A stretch of DNA of 64,000 nt. It comes from Candidatus Cryptobacteroides onthequi. Lineage in GTDB: Bacteria; Bacteroidota; Bacteroidia; Bacteroidales; UBA932. Of the stretch, positions 7,657-15,995 are shown one piece after another. The notes below the pieces were generated by a model, which saw only the letters and a program-made list of their open reading frames with translations, did not search any database and was not told where the DNA came from. Every line of letters begins with the position of its first letter. Position 1 is the first letter of the stretch. The position numbers and the translations under genes were made by a program. The stretch covers positions 1 through 64,000 of the forward strand of contig JAGHSA010000027.1 in NCBI GenBank assembly GCA_018066125.1, written 5' to 3'.

Positions 7657-8289
7657 TCATTCTCCTCTGCTGTAAGTTTTCTTCCAGCTGATGAGGGACC
7701 AGATGCCGTTGGCGAGATAGAGGGCACATACGATAGGCATGAAAACGTGGCCTACGGAGATGTGGAGCGCTATCTGGGTGATGTTGACCAGGAGCCACGC
7801 GATCCAGCAGTCCCATTTCTTCTGTGCAGAAAGGAACTGTGCCACAAGTATCAGTACCGTCACGCATGAGTCGAGATATGGGTGCGGATCGGCAGGGAAA
7901 AGGGTGTCAAGCAGCCAGCCCCATACTCCCGCGATAATAAACACGGACAGTACTGACAGCGCCCTTTCCGGCCATGAGAGCATAGACACCTTCAGGGCGG
8001 AACTGTCCTCTGCACTCCTCTCGTCCTCGTGAGGGTGTGTCCATCTCCAGTGGCCGAGGATGTTGATGGCCAGAGACACAGGCTGGAGCAGGAGGCTCGC
8101 GTAGAGGTTCTTGTTCCAGAACATGAAGAACAGGGCGGTGGTGTAGAAATAACCTACCCAGAAATTGTATTTGCTGTTGCGCCCTGCAAGGAAGACGCAG
8201 GTCAGTCCGAGCAGGGAAGTGATAAGGTCGATGAGGAGTACCGGATTGTCCCCGGCGAATGTGAAAAGGGTGTAATTCATCCAATCCAT
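7657..8289 (-). CDS. pnuC: PnuC-type nicotinamide (riboside/mononucleotide) transporter
   Basis: The 210-residue product has seven to eight hydrophobic segments, in keeping with PnuC facilitators of the cytoplasmic membrane, which carry vitamin B precursors such as nicotinamide riboside. Family features include the FLSAQKKWDCWIAWLLVN segment before the last helices and the early pair GRNSKYNFWVGYFYT. The gene follows sufB by 13 bp and is probably on the same transcript. No riboswitch-like leader fits in that gap, so substrate cannot be inferred from regulation. Some relatives carry riboflavin or thiamine instead. Confidence 0.8.
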   Translation of the reverse strand: MDWMNYTLFTFAGDNPVLLIDLITSLLGLTCVFLAGRNSKYNFWVGYFYTTALFFMFWNKNLYASLLLQPVSLAINILGHWRWTHPHEDERSAEDSSALKVSMLSWPERALSVLSVFIIAGVWGWLLDTLFPADPHPYLDSCVTVLILVAQFLSAQKKWDCWIAWLLVNITQIALHISVGHVFMPIVCALYLANGIWSLISWKKTYSRGE

Positions 8290-8302
8290 AAGTCAATGCA
8301 AA

Positions 8303-9751
8303 CTATCCGATGGAACCTTCGAGTGAAACGGAGAGGAGCTTCTGTGCCTCCACGGCAAACTCCATCGGGAGGCGTGAGAGCACTTCCTTTGCATAGCCGT
8401 TGACGATGAGGCTGACGGCCTCCTCGGGACATATGCCCCTCTGATTGCAGTAGAAGAGCTGGTCTTCGCTGATCTTGGAAGTCGTGGCCTCATGCTCCAC
8501 TATCGCCGTAGGGTTGGAGTTCTGTATGACGGGGAAGGTGTGCGCTCCGCAGCTTGATCCTATCAGGAGGCTGTCGCACTGCGAGAAATTGCGGGCGTTC
8601 TGCGCTCCGGGGTTCATTCTCACCAGACCGCGGTAGCTGTTCTGGCTGTGGCCTGCCGAGATGCCCTTGCTGACGATGCGGCTGCGCGTGTTCTTGCCCA
8701 GGTGTATCATCTTGGTGCCTGTGTCTGCCTGCTGCATGTTGTTGGTGACAGCCACGGAATAGAACTCCGAAGCTGAGTTGTCGCCCATGAGTATGGTGCT
8801 CGGATATTTCCATGTGATGGCGGATCCCGTCTCGACCTGTGTCCAGCTCAGGTGGCTGCCCTCGCCGCGGCAGATGCCGCGCTTGGTCACGAGATTCAGG
8901 ATGCCTCCGCGTCCCTCCGCGTCGCCGGGATACCAGTTCTGCACTGTGCTGTACTTCACGTCCGCGCCCTTCTCCACGATGATTTCCACCACCGCGGCAT
9001 GGAGCTGGTTCTCGTCGCGCATAGGTGCCGTGCATCCTTCCATATAGCTGAGCTGAGAGCCTTCGTCCGCCACGATGAGCGTCCTCTCGAACTGTCCCGT
9101 GCCGCTCGCGTTGATGCGGAAGTAGCTGCTCAGCTCCATCGGGCACTTGACTCCCTTCGGGATGTAGCAGAATGAACCGTCGCTGAATACCGCACTGTTG
9201 AGCGCCGCAAAATAGTTGTCACCTGCCGGCACCACTGTCGCGAGATACTTGCGCACCAGGTCCGGATGCTCCCTGACCGCCTCGGAGAATGAGCAGAATA
9301 TGATGCCTTTCTCCGCAAGGGTCTTGCGGAATGTCGTGGTCACCGATACGGAGTCGAAAACGGCATCCACTGCCACCACTCCGGCCAGGACGTCTCTCTC
9401 CTTGATAGGGATGCCGAGCTTCTCGAAGGTCTCTGCCAGAGCGGGGTCGATCTCCTTCGGGCGGTCCTTGTCCTGCTTCGGGGCGGCGTAATAGATGATG
9501 TCCTGATAGTCGATCTCGGGCAGGGTGAGGTGTCCCCAGTGGGGCTCCTCCATCTTCTGCCAGCGTCTGAATGCGTCCAGACGGAACTGCAGCAGCCATT
9601 CAGGCTCCTGCTTCTTGGCGGAAATGGTGCGGATGATGTCTTCGTTGAGACCTTTGGGCACGTATTCCTGCTCGACCTCGGTCACGAAGCCTTCCTTGTA
9701 TTCCTGCTGGGTGAAATCGTTGATTATCTTGTTTTCTTCTCTGGCGTCCAT
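8303..9751 (-). CDS. sufB: Fe-S cluster scaffold protein SufB
   Basis: SufB is the core subunit of the SufBCD complex on which the nascent cluster is assembled. The 482-residue product is full length, with the conserved [27 protein letters not shown] segment mid-protein and the C-terminal [16 protein letters not shown] signature. A longer frame reaches 9814, but the first 21 residues are atypical and overlap the -7 element at 9802-9809, so the ATG at 9751 is preferred. pnuC follows. Its partners sufC and sufD are about 4.8 kb downstream behind opposite-strand genes, an unusual split of the suf operon. Confidence 0.95.
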   Translation of the reverse strand: MDAREENKIINDFTQQEYKEGFVTEVEQEYVPKGLNEDIIRTISAKKQEPEWLLQFRLDAFRRWQKMEEPHWGHLTLPEIDYQDIIYYAAPKQDKDRPKEIDPALAETFEKLGIPIKERDVLAGVVAVDAVFDSVSVTTTFRKTLAEKGIIFCSFSEAVREHPDLVRKYLATVVPAGDNYFAALNSAVFSDGSFCYIPKGVKCPMELSSYFRINASGTGQFERTLIVADEGSQLSYMEGCTAPMRDENQLHAAVVEIIVEKGADVKYSTVQNWYPGDAEGRGGILNLVTKRGICRGEGSHLSWTQVETGSAITWKYPSTILMGDNSASEFYSVAVTNNMQQADTGTKMIHLGKNTRSRIVSKGISAGHSQNSYRGLVRMNPGAQNARNFSQCDSLLIGSSCGAHTFPVIQNSNPTAIVEHEATTSKISEDQLFYCNQRGICPEEAVSLIVNGYAKEVLSRLPMEFAVEAQKLLSVSLEGSIG

Positions 9752-9801
9752 CTCTATGCGGCGGCGCTTCTCGTACCCTTTCGGGGGCGGCACCGAAGGT
9801 A

Positions 9802-9809
9802 CAAAGATA
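9802..9809 (-). promoter_or_regulatory. Putative -7 element of sufB
   Basis: The minus strand reads TATCTTTG here, a match to TAnnTTTG, about 50 bp upstream of the chosen sufB start. No TTG is seen at the expected -33 distance. Confidence 0.5.
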
Positions 9810-9855
9810 GCCAAAGATTTTTGGAGAAGGGAAAAAACTGACGTACATTTACGAT

Positions 9856-10821
9856 ATGAATAGTTTCGGAAGGATTTTCAGGGTCTCCATTTTCGGAGAA
9901 TCACATGGAGACGGCATCGGAGCCGTGGTTGACGGCGTGCCGTCAGGTATGGAGCTGAGCCGTGAGGATTTTGAGTCTGACATCAGACGCAGGGCTCCGG
10001 GTGCAAAGGGTACCACGCCCCGCAAGGAGGCAGACGAGATCGAGATACTCAGCGGAGTGTACAACGGACGTACCACCGGTGCTCCTCTCGCATTCATTTT
10101 CAGGAATCAGAACACCCGCTCCGGGGATTACTCCCAGTTCGAGGCGACACCTCGTCCGGGTCACGCGGATTATGTGGCTCAGGTCAAGTGGGAAGGCGCC
10201 AATGACCCTCGCGGCGGCGGTCATTTCTCCGGCCGCATCACCCTGCCGATCGTGGCAGCCGGTGTGATTGCCAAGAAATCTCTCGGCGACATCGATGTGT
10301 CAGCGAAGATCATCGAGGTGGGCGGCGAGAAGGACGGCAGCAGGTGGGCATCGCTTCTCGAGGCGGCCACTGCTGAGGGAGACTCTCTCGGCGGAGTGGT
10401 CGAGTGCACTGTGGACGGCCTTCCAATCGGGCTCGGAGAGCCATTCTTCGACTCTGTCGAATCACTCATCTCCCATGCGGTATTCGCCATCCCGGGAGTC
10501 AGGGGCATAGAGTTCGGCGACGGATTCCAGGCCGCCAGGATGAAGGGCTCGGAGCATAATGACCTTTACGGAGAGGACGGCTATCCTCAGACCAACGGTG
10601 CCGGTGGCGTCAACGGCGGCATCACCAACGGCGCTCCGCTCGTGTTCAGGGTGGCATTCAAGCCTACCGCCAGCATCGCCCGCGCACAGAAGACCTGGAA
10701 TTTCAAGACATCTAAGATGGACACGCTCGAGATCGGGGGAAGGCATGACGTATGCTTCGCACTCCGCACTCCGGTGATTGTCGAGGCCATGGCGGCCATA
10801 GTACTGGCAGATCTCCTTTAA
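9856..10821 (+). CDS. aroC: Chorismate synthase
   Basis: Chorismate synthase makes chorismate from 5-enolpyruvylshikimate-3-phosphate, the last step of the shikimate pathway, using reduced FMN. The 321-residue protein begins with the family segment [16 protein letters not shown] and contains RPGHADYV, the [13 protein letters not shown] region with its conserved basic residues, GANGG-like loops and the final [11 protein letters not shown] signature. It is about 35 residues shorter than the usual form, but no signature is missing. It begins a plus-strand operon: the next gene starts 3 bp after its stop. Confidence 0.96.
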   Translation: MNSFGRIFRVSIFGESHGDGIGAVVDGVPSGMELSREDFESDIRRRAPGAKGTTPRKEADEIEILSGVYNGRTTGAPLAFIFRNQNTRSGDYSQFEATPRPGHADYVAQVKWEGANDPRGGGHFSGRITLPIVAAGVIAKKSLGDIDVSAKIIEVGGEKDGSRWASLLEAATAEGDSLGGVVECTVDGLPIGLGEPFFDSVESLISHAVFAIPGVRGIEFGDGFQAARMKGSEHNDLYGEDGYPQTNGAGGVNGGITNGAPLVFRVAFKPTASIARAQKTWNFKTSKMDTLEIGGRHDVCFALRTPVIVEAMAAIVLADLL

Positions 10822-10824
10822 GGC

Positions 10825-11970
10825 ATGAAAAAGACACTCAAGATTGCGCTTTGGGCCATAGTGGCCCTGGTGCTGGCACTCTGCGTGGCTGCGGCAGCCA
10901 TCTGGAACGGTGAGATAAAGACCATCGGGACCATCTCGCAGGTGGATACTGACGGCTATCTCTACCGTATGGAATACAAGGCGTCTTACGACCTCAATGA
11001 ACTTGTCGATGCCGACGTGGACTCCAATGCCAAGCTTCTCGGATATGTCGTGAAGAAGGTGGGCAAGGGACTTCCCATCAAGATGAAGAGTTCACAGGTC
11101 GTAGAGGATGGTGAGGAGAAGGGGTTCAGCTGCACCAGCTTCCAGGCCCTCAAGGAAGGCGGCTCCGGCTACTGGTACGGCCGCAACTACGATTTCTTCA
11201 AGAACCCGACCCTCGTGACTGTCTCTCATCCGAAGAACGGCTATGCCTCAATAGGTGTGAGCGACATGTCGCATTTCGGATATTCTCTGGAAAAGCTGCC
11301 CAAGACCTTCCTGAGCAAGGTGCTGTGTCTTGCCGCCATCTATGCGCCGGTCGACGGCATCAACGAGAAGGGTGTCTGCACCTCCATCATGGCACTGCCT
11401 CATCAGGCGTCGCAGCAGAACACAGGCAGGCACGTGGTCGGCACCACGGTCATCATGAGGCTTATCCTCGACCGCTGCGCCACTGTGCAGGAGGCTCTGG
11501 ATCTCGTGAACAGTCTGGATATACGCCACGATGCCGCAGTCGGTTCAGGCTACCACTATATGGTGGCGGATGCACACGGAGACTGCGCTGTCATCGAATT
11601 TGACAAGGACGACGGCTGGAAGACCATGATTGTCCGCAAGGAGGAAGGACAGAACAGCATGCTTGTCACCAACCACCTCCTGAGTCCGAAATACTATACG
11701 ACCGAGCCCGACCCTGCGGTCGGCAATCCCAAGAGCCACAGCTGGTGGAGGTATGAGACAGCCGGTGCCTATCTCAGGGAGCGTGACGGCGTGCTGAGCT
11801 TCACTGAGGCTCAGGAATGTCTGTCCCAGGTGCATTGGGAAAACCTTCTGTGGGATGACGGCGTCACCGTGGAGGATACACAGTACTCCAATGTCTATGA
11901 TCAGGATGCCATCACCCTGGCTCTCCGCCCGTGGAACGACTATGGCACGACATACAATTTCAAACTATAA
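10825..11970 (+). CDS. Choloylglycine hydrolase/C45-type linear amide hydrolase, membrane-anchored
   Basis: The 381-residue protein has one N-terminal hydrophobic segment (about residues 8-27) that would export or anchor it. After about 75 further residues it reads GFSCTSF, where Cys103 fits the nucleophile of the N-terminal nucleophile hydrolases that cleave linear amides. Supporting segments are YWYGRNYDF, DGINEKGVCTSIM and the later LVTNHLLSP. Family members include bile-salt hydrolase, penicillin V acylase and acid-ceramidase-like enzymes. The substrate here is unknown. The Cys would have to become N-terminal by proteolysis. Its place directly behind aroC looks like operon sharing, not a pathway link. 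Confidence 0.8.
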   Translation: MKKTLKIALWAIVALVLALCVAAAAIWNGEIKTIGTISQVDTDGYLYRMEYKASYDLNELVDADVDSNAKLLGYVVKKVGKGLPIKMKSSQVVEDGEEKGFSCTSFQALKEGGSGYWYGRNYDFFKNPTLVTVSHPKNGYASIGVSDMSHFGYSLEKLPKTFLSKVLCLAAIYAPVDGINEKGVCTSIMALPHQASQQNTGRHVVGTTVIMRLILDRCATVQEALDLVNSLDIRHDAAVGSGYHYMVADAHGDCAVIEFDKDDGWKTMIVRKEEGQNSMLVTNHLLSPKYYTTEPDPAVGNPKSHSWWRYETAGAYLRERDGVLSFTEAQECLSQVHWENLLWDDGVTVEDTQYSNVYDQDAITLALRPWNDYGTTYNFKL

Positions 11971-11982
11971 TATTCGATTGAT

Positions 11983-12540
11983 ATGAAACTCAGATATCTC
12001 TCAATGGCTGCGGCAGCCATTCTCGCCGCTTCATGTTCACCGAAGGCACCATCTGATCCGCTTGAGACAGCACTTCGCGCTGCCATCGCCGAGCAGGTCG
12101 GTCAGGATGCCAAGATCACGGTGTCCAACTTCGCGCGTGTGGACTCAGTCACTTTCAGGCAGGAGATCGAGACGCGCCGCAAGTCTTTCGAGGTGAAGCT
12201 CAGTCAGGACACAAAGTATTATGAGAGCTATTCAAGTCAGGGCATGGCCAAGAATGCCAAAAAGCATGCTGATGCCATGGCCAGGACAAAGGCGATACTT
12301 GCGGATTTCGGTAAGCTTGAGGAGGGTCTTGCCGGACGTCTGGACGAGGTGGCATATTATGACTGCAGCTTCTCCGGTCAGGCGAAGTCCGAGGCAGGCA
12401 CCACTGTCTTTGATGGCTTCAATGCGGTGATCACATCGTCGGGAGATGTGAAAGCCATCCAGTCTGACACCAAGGGCCTCCATCGTGCCATGGGACATGT
12501 CATACCGGGTTATACGGAGCTCATCAAGGGTGAGGAATAG
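11983..12540 (+). CDS. Small lipoprotein of unknown function
   Basis: The 185-residue product has a signal peptide ending in LAASC (Cys about residue 18), so it is probably a lipoprotein. The mature part is rich in Lys, Ala and Glu, is probably mostly helical in the middle, and contains no motif that I recognise. It lies 12 bp after the C45-type hydrolase and 9 bp before the DUF2233 gene, in the same plus-strand operon. Confidence 0.65.
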   Translation: MKLRYLSMAAAAILAASCSPKAPSDPLETALRAAIAEQVGQDAKITVSNFARVDSVTFRQEIETRRKSFEVKLSQDTKYYESYSSQGMAKNAKKHADAMARTKAILADFGKLEEGLAGRLDEVAYYDCSFSGQAKSEAGTTVFDGFNAVITSSGDVKAIQSDTKGLHRAMGHVIPGYTELIKGEE

Positions 12541-12549
12541 ACATAGCTT

Positions 12550-13371
12550 ATGAAAAAGACTATAACAGTGATGGCCGCTCTGATCTGCGGCCTTTGCCTT
12601 TCTGCTCAGCCTCAGGGATGGGAATGGCATGAAATCGAGCGCGGCGCCCAGTGGGGCTCTGCAATGGTCCAGCTTTTCAATTCCACACAGAGCATATCTG
12701 TCGTGCGCTATCCTGCTTCGAAGCTTCGTACCGAGGTGGTCAGCGACCCTGGCAAGTCAGAAGGTGGCAGTACCACCACCAGCGGTTTCGGTGAGAGGTA
12801 TGACGCTGTCGTCGCGATGAATGGAAGCTATTTCAATGTCAAGACTCTTTATCCGACCACATATATCCGTGATGACAGGAAGCTGGAGGGTGTCACCGAT
12901 GCCTCAGAGCTTTTCCGTGTGGACGGTGCGTTTGCCCTGAAGGGCCGCAAAGGGAAAGTCATCAGTGCCGCTGATACACTTGCGTATGAGAAGTCTTTCC
13001 GCCGCTGCCGCGAGGTGATGGCGTCCGGCCCTGTGCTCATCCTTGACGGCGGAATCGTCGGCGGCTGGGCTTCGGGTGAAAGTTTCTATGCCAAGAGGCA
13101 TCCGCGCAGCATCGTGGGAATGACGTCCGACGGATATATATGTTTCATCGTGATCGATGGCCGTTTCCCGGGCCGTGCCGACGGTACGACCATTCCGGAG
13201 ACAGCGGAGGTGGCAAGTCTTTTCGGTCTTGTGGATGCCATCAATCTGGACGGAGGCGGCTCGAGCGCATTGTGGGTCAAGGGTGTCGGTGTGATTTCGC
13301 ACCCGTATGACAATCATCAGTACGATCACGCCGGCGAGCGCATCGTCCCCAACGCCCTCATCGCCCGATAG
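12550..13371 (+). CDS. DUF2233/NAGPA-like phosphodiester glycosidase family protein
   Basis: The 273-residue product starts with a signal peptide of about 19 residues. It has the hallmarks of the phosphodiester glycosidase (NAGPA) fold: an early AMNGSYFN segment, HPRSIVGMT in the middle, and the strongly conserved NLDGGGSSALWVKG near residues 235-248. Known members hydrolyse GlcNAc-1-phosphodiesters, and bacterial members are thought to act on cell-wall or capsular phosphodiesters. It is the last gene of the aroC operon and is followed by the repeat cluster at 13.4-14.0 kb. Confidence 0.85.
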   Translation: MKKTITVMAALICGLCLSAQPQGWEWHEIERGAQWGSAMVQLFNSTQSISVVRYPASKLRTEVVSDPGKSEGGSTTTSGFGERYDAVVAMNGSYFNVKTLYPTTYIRDDRKLEGVTDASELFRVDGAFALKGRKGKVISAADTLAYEKSFRRCREVMASGPVLILDGGIVGGWASGESFYAKRHPRSIVGMTSDGYICFIVIDGRFPGRADGTTIPETAEVASLFGLVDAINLDGGGSSALWVKGVGVISHPYDNHQYDHAGERIVPNALIAR

Positions 13372-13402
13372 CATCTCCGCCCGCAAAGGGGCATTCCTGC
13401 AG

Positions 13403-13546
13403 GGGCGGCAGTTTCAGCCGGGGAATCGCGATATACACGGCTATTCTGGGGTCGGCATAAGTTTTCAGACATGAAAAGTGCCGTCTGCGTGTCAATTCGC
13501 AGGTTTTGTATATGATTTGACATGAAAAGAGACATTTTCATGTCAA
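13403..13546. repeat. Modular repeat: CAGTTTCAG unit plus two GACATGAAAA palindromic units
   Basis: From 13403 a GGGCGGCAGTTTCAG unit matches the tandem units at 31505-31650. Two units with the core GACATGAAAA follow, at about 13466-13496 and 13517-13546. The second is a perfect 12-bp inverted repeat, TTGACATGAAAA and TTTTCATGTCAA around a 6-bp spacer. The first is degenerate in its right arm. The same pair, with the same spacing, is found at 31707-31787. A minus-strand frame across the units reads LFMS repeats, but this is a by-product of the palindromes. The function may be protein binding or an RNA hairpin. Confidence 0.85.
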
Positions 13547-13598
13547 TTTTCAAAATGTCCCTGCTCACAGATCTCATTTGAGCCATGCCGCCCAGAGC

Positions 13599-13665
13599 CG
13601 GAGACGGGAAGTCACGCAGCGACTTGGAGCAGCGGCGGAACAGCTGAGGTGTCGGAAGAGCCGCC
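13599..13665 (+). repeat. 67-bp repeat, inverted partner of 31810-31876
   Basis: This stretch matches the reverse complement of 31810-31876 at 64 of 67 positions. In this orientation it reads RRREVTQRLGAAAEQLRCRKSR, and the other copy gives almost the same peptide, so it may be a piece of an old coding module carried by a mobile element. The 130 bp after it, to 13797, hold no gene that I recognise. Confidence 0.9.
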
Positions 13666-13797
13666 CGGGAGCGGCGTGTGATTGACGACCGTTAGGCTGC
13701 GGAGCAGACTAAAAGGGAGGAGTTAGCCGCGACAGGCGATGACGATGACGAAGCAGCCGCTGCGAACCCAGGAGCAAGGGGCTTCACGTCGCCGGCT

Positions 13798-14032
13798 CTT
13801 TTGGCTTTGGCAAAAGTCGGAAAGGCACTTGAGGGGCGCCAGGGTCGCGAGGGTGTTCACAGCAGGCATTTTGATGCCTGCGGCCTGAGCAGCAGGGCTT
13901 CAGCCCGCCGGAGGGGGCGGCATAGCCCCTGGTCCGCATCAGCGGACCGCCCCGGTGCCGGGACTTTTGGCTTTGGCAAAAGTCGGAAAGGCACTTGAGG
14001 GGCGCAGGGGGATCGGGGGCGGCATAGCCCCC
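13798..14032. repeat. Hairpin-rich repeat, copy 2, bounded by 42-bp identical direct repeats
   Basis: A 42-bp sequence beginning CTTTTGGCTTTGGCAAAAG occurs identically at 13798-13839 and 13964-14005. Between them, 13818-13929 is the inverted counterpart of 280-393, including a hairpin at 13862-13881 (GCAGGCAT, TTTG, ATGCCTGC) and a GGGCTTCAGCCC hairpin. The cluster ends in a GGGGGC...GCCCCC hairpin at 14015-14032, one base from the stop codon of the GH127 gene. Confidence 0.88.
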
Positions 14033-14033
14033 G

Positions 14034-15896
14034 TCATAATGGCATCCAGGTGCAGATGTGGCTGCCTTTCCAGCAATCGACTGAAGAGAAATCGACCATC
14101 CTGATACTGCCGCCGTCAGCGGTAGGGACTATGAACTCCATTCTGGTACCCGGTCTGGTCGGCGCAGTCCTCTTTACATCCACGATGCCATCCTTGACCT
14201 CGAACGTCACAGGCTTGTCATAATCCTTATCGATATTCTCATCCCTTGCGAGCACCAGAGGTCCCCATTTCAGTGCCTGGAAGCTGTCACCCGCGCGGTT
14301 TGATCCGTGAGGCGCAGGGATATAGACGCACTCCATGGTGAAATCGATCTCGATCCTGTCACCCTTCTTCCACTTGCGTGTAAGAGTGAGATAGTTGCCT
14401 TCTGCCGATCTCTTGCATCCCTTCGCCTTGATCTTGTAATCGCGGCACCATTCAGGGATTCTGAGGCCTAAGGAGAACTTCTCCCTGCTCTCAGGATTGA
14501 CTGTGATGCTGATATGGCCGTCGCGAGGGTATTGTGTGTCGATCACAAGCTCCACTGCGCGGCCTGAAGGGGTGGACGCCGTGGCCTTGCATGCATTGTA
14601 GAGATTGACCACAGGGCCATCTGCGCGCTGCATGACGGCGATGAGCGGCACGAATGCCAGGCCGATAGGACCGTTGAGGTTGCAGCAGGTCACCTGCTTG
14701 CCGCTGAAGTTCCAGCCCCATCCGCTGTTGGTCACCTTCTCGCCGTTGAGACGGTTCACATAGCTGAATCCGTCACCCTCCGGCTTCATGGCGCCAAGCA
14801 GACCGTTGTACACGTACTTCTCTATATTCTCCGCAATGGATGCGTCTCCCGTCAGGCACAGGAGCTTGTAGCAGTACTTCATCCATGTCACTCCGACGCA
14901 GGTCTCCATGCTTCGCTTGATGTCGGGGTTGGTCTGCTCGAGAGCGGTGTTGTCCCAAGCCTCACCCATGACCTTTGGGTGGTATGGCTGGTCAGCTCCG
15001 CCGTTGCCTATGATGGTTATCTCATCTTTGCGCACATTTTCGTAAAGGTTGAAGCAGGCTTTGCGCACACGCTCATCACCCGTGACGCGATAATAGTCCG
15101 CGAGTCCCTCCCAGAATGAGAGCATCTCATAAGCCTTGGGGTATGTGCCACCCATCTTGTGCGGCGGCACGTTGTCGCAGGCCTGCTGGATGAGGTCGTA
15201 GCCCTTGGCGCCTCCGGTTTCTACCACATATTTCGAGAAATCCAGATACCTCTGCTCACCCGTGACCCTGTAGAGCCACATCATAGGCTCGAGTATGGTC
15301 GCAGACTCGATGTTGTTGGAACTCCATCCGAGGGTGAGAAGCTCTGTCTTCGGCGCGTGTCCGATCTGGTCGAGGATGCAGTCTGCATGTTCCTTCATGG
15401 CCTTGAGCACTCGCGGGTCCTGCTCGATCTGGGTATAGTATTCGAGCATGCCGAGAAGGACATATTTCCTTTCCCAGAAGTCTCCGCCCTTGTTGTCCGG
15501 CTGCTTCTCAGGCGGCACACAGCAGAAACTGCCATTGGAGCGCTGGGTCGTCAGCATGTCCTCCATCGTCTCCTTCATGATGGCCTTGAGCTCCTCGTCG
15601 TGGGTATATCTGTAGAGAAGGCTTCCAGAGCGTACTGCCTTGCCCCACATCTCGCCCAGCGCAAACTTGGCTCTTCCTGTGCGGAAGAACTCCACGAAAG
15701 CCTTGTATGGAAGGTCATCGGATTTGTTCCAGTGCTCGAGAGAGTTGAGTATGTCATCCTGGAGATAGTCGGTCAGGGTGATGCTTCCTGCCGGAAGGGG
15801 CGCAAGCTTTTCGTCTACGGAGTATTTCGGTGCAGCAGAGGAGATCGTGGCGATGAGCAGCGCCGCTCCTGCGAGTATGGTCCTGATTTTCATCAT
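14034..15896 (-). CDS. GH127-like (DUF1680) beta-L-arabinofuranosidase
   Basis: The 620-residue protein has a signal peptide (MMKIRTIL... ending near SSAAP) and an alpha/alpha-barrel followed by a beta-sandwich, the GH127 layout. The zinc-thiolate site known for GH127 is complete: Glu331 and Cys333 in ETCVGVTWM, and Cys404-Cys405 in VTCCNLNG. Their spacing resembles that of the Bifidobacterium enzyme. GH127 and its relatives release beta-L-arabinofuranose from plant cell wall or extensin-type glycans. The start is set at 15896, since the longer frame covers a -7-like CAAAAATA element at 15911-15918. The neighbours GH106 and GH51 fit an arabinose/rhamnose-rich substrate. Confidence 0.87.
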   Translation of the reverse strand: MMKIRTILAGAALLIATISSAAPKYSVDEKLAPLPAGSITLTDYLQDDILNSLEHWNKSDDLPYKAFVEFFRTGRAKFALGEMWGKAVRSGSLLYRYTHDEELKAIMKETMEDMLTTQRSNGSFCCVPPEKQPDNKGGDFWERKYVLLGMLEYYTQIEQDPRVLKAMKEHADCILDQIGHAPKTELLTLGWSSNNIESATILEPMMWLYRVTGEQRYLDFSKYVVETGGAKGYDLIQQACDNVPPHKMGGTYPKAYEMLSFWEGLADYYRVTGDERVRKACFNLYENVRKDEITIIGNGGADQPYHPKVMGEAWDNTALEQTNPDIKRSMETCVGVTWMKYCYKLLCLTGDASIAENIEKYVYNGLLGAMKPEGDGFSYVNRLNGEKVTNSGWGWNFSGKQVTCCNLNGPIGLAFVPLIAVMQRADGPVVNLYNACKATASTPSGRAVELVIDTQYPRDGHISITVNPESREKFSLGLRIPEWCRDYKIKAKGCKRSAEGNYLTLTRKWKKGDRIEIDFTMECVYIPAPHGSNRAGDSFQALKWGPLVLARDENIDKDYDKPVTFEVKDGIVDVKRTAPTRPGTRMEFIVPTADGGSIRMVDFSSVDCWKGSHICTWMPL

Positions 15897-15995
15897 TCTG
15901 TGGTTTTGCACAAAAATAGGCATTATTTTCCTGAGGCGCGTCTCCAGCCGCTCCACTTAGTCACCCGCAGGCGCAATTTATTCCTGTTTTTTGCG

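Noticed and set aside
8290..8302. Riboswitch controlling pnuC
   Set aside because: The gap to sufB is only 13 bp, too short for a riboswitch.
13466..13546. CRISPR array
   Set aside because: Only two units, the repeats are palindromic over their full length, and no cas gene is in the window.
13326..13586. Minus-strand frame with LFMS peptide repeats, also seen at 31603-31794
   Set aside because: The peptide similarity is a by-product of palindromic DNA units; the frames begin and end differently at the two loci and the first overlaps the DUF2233 gene.
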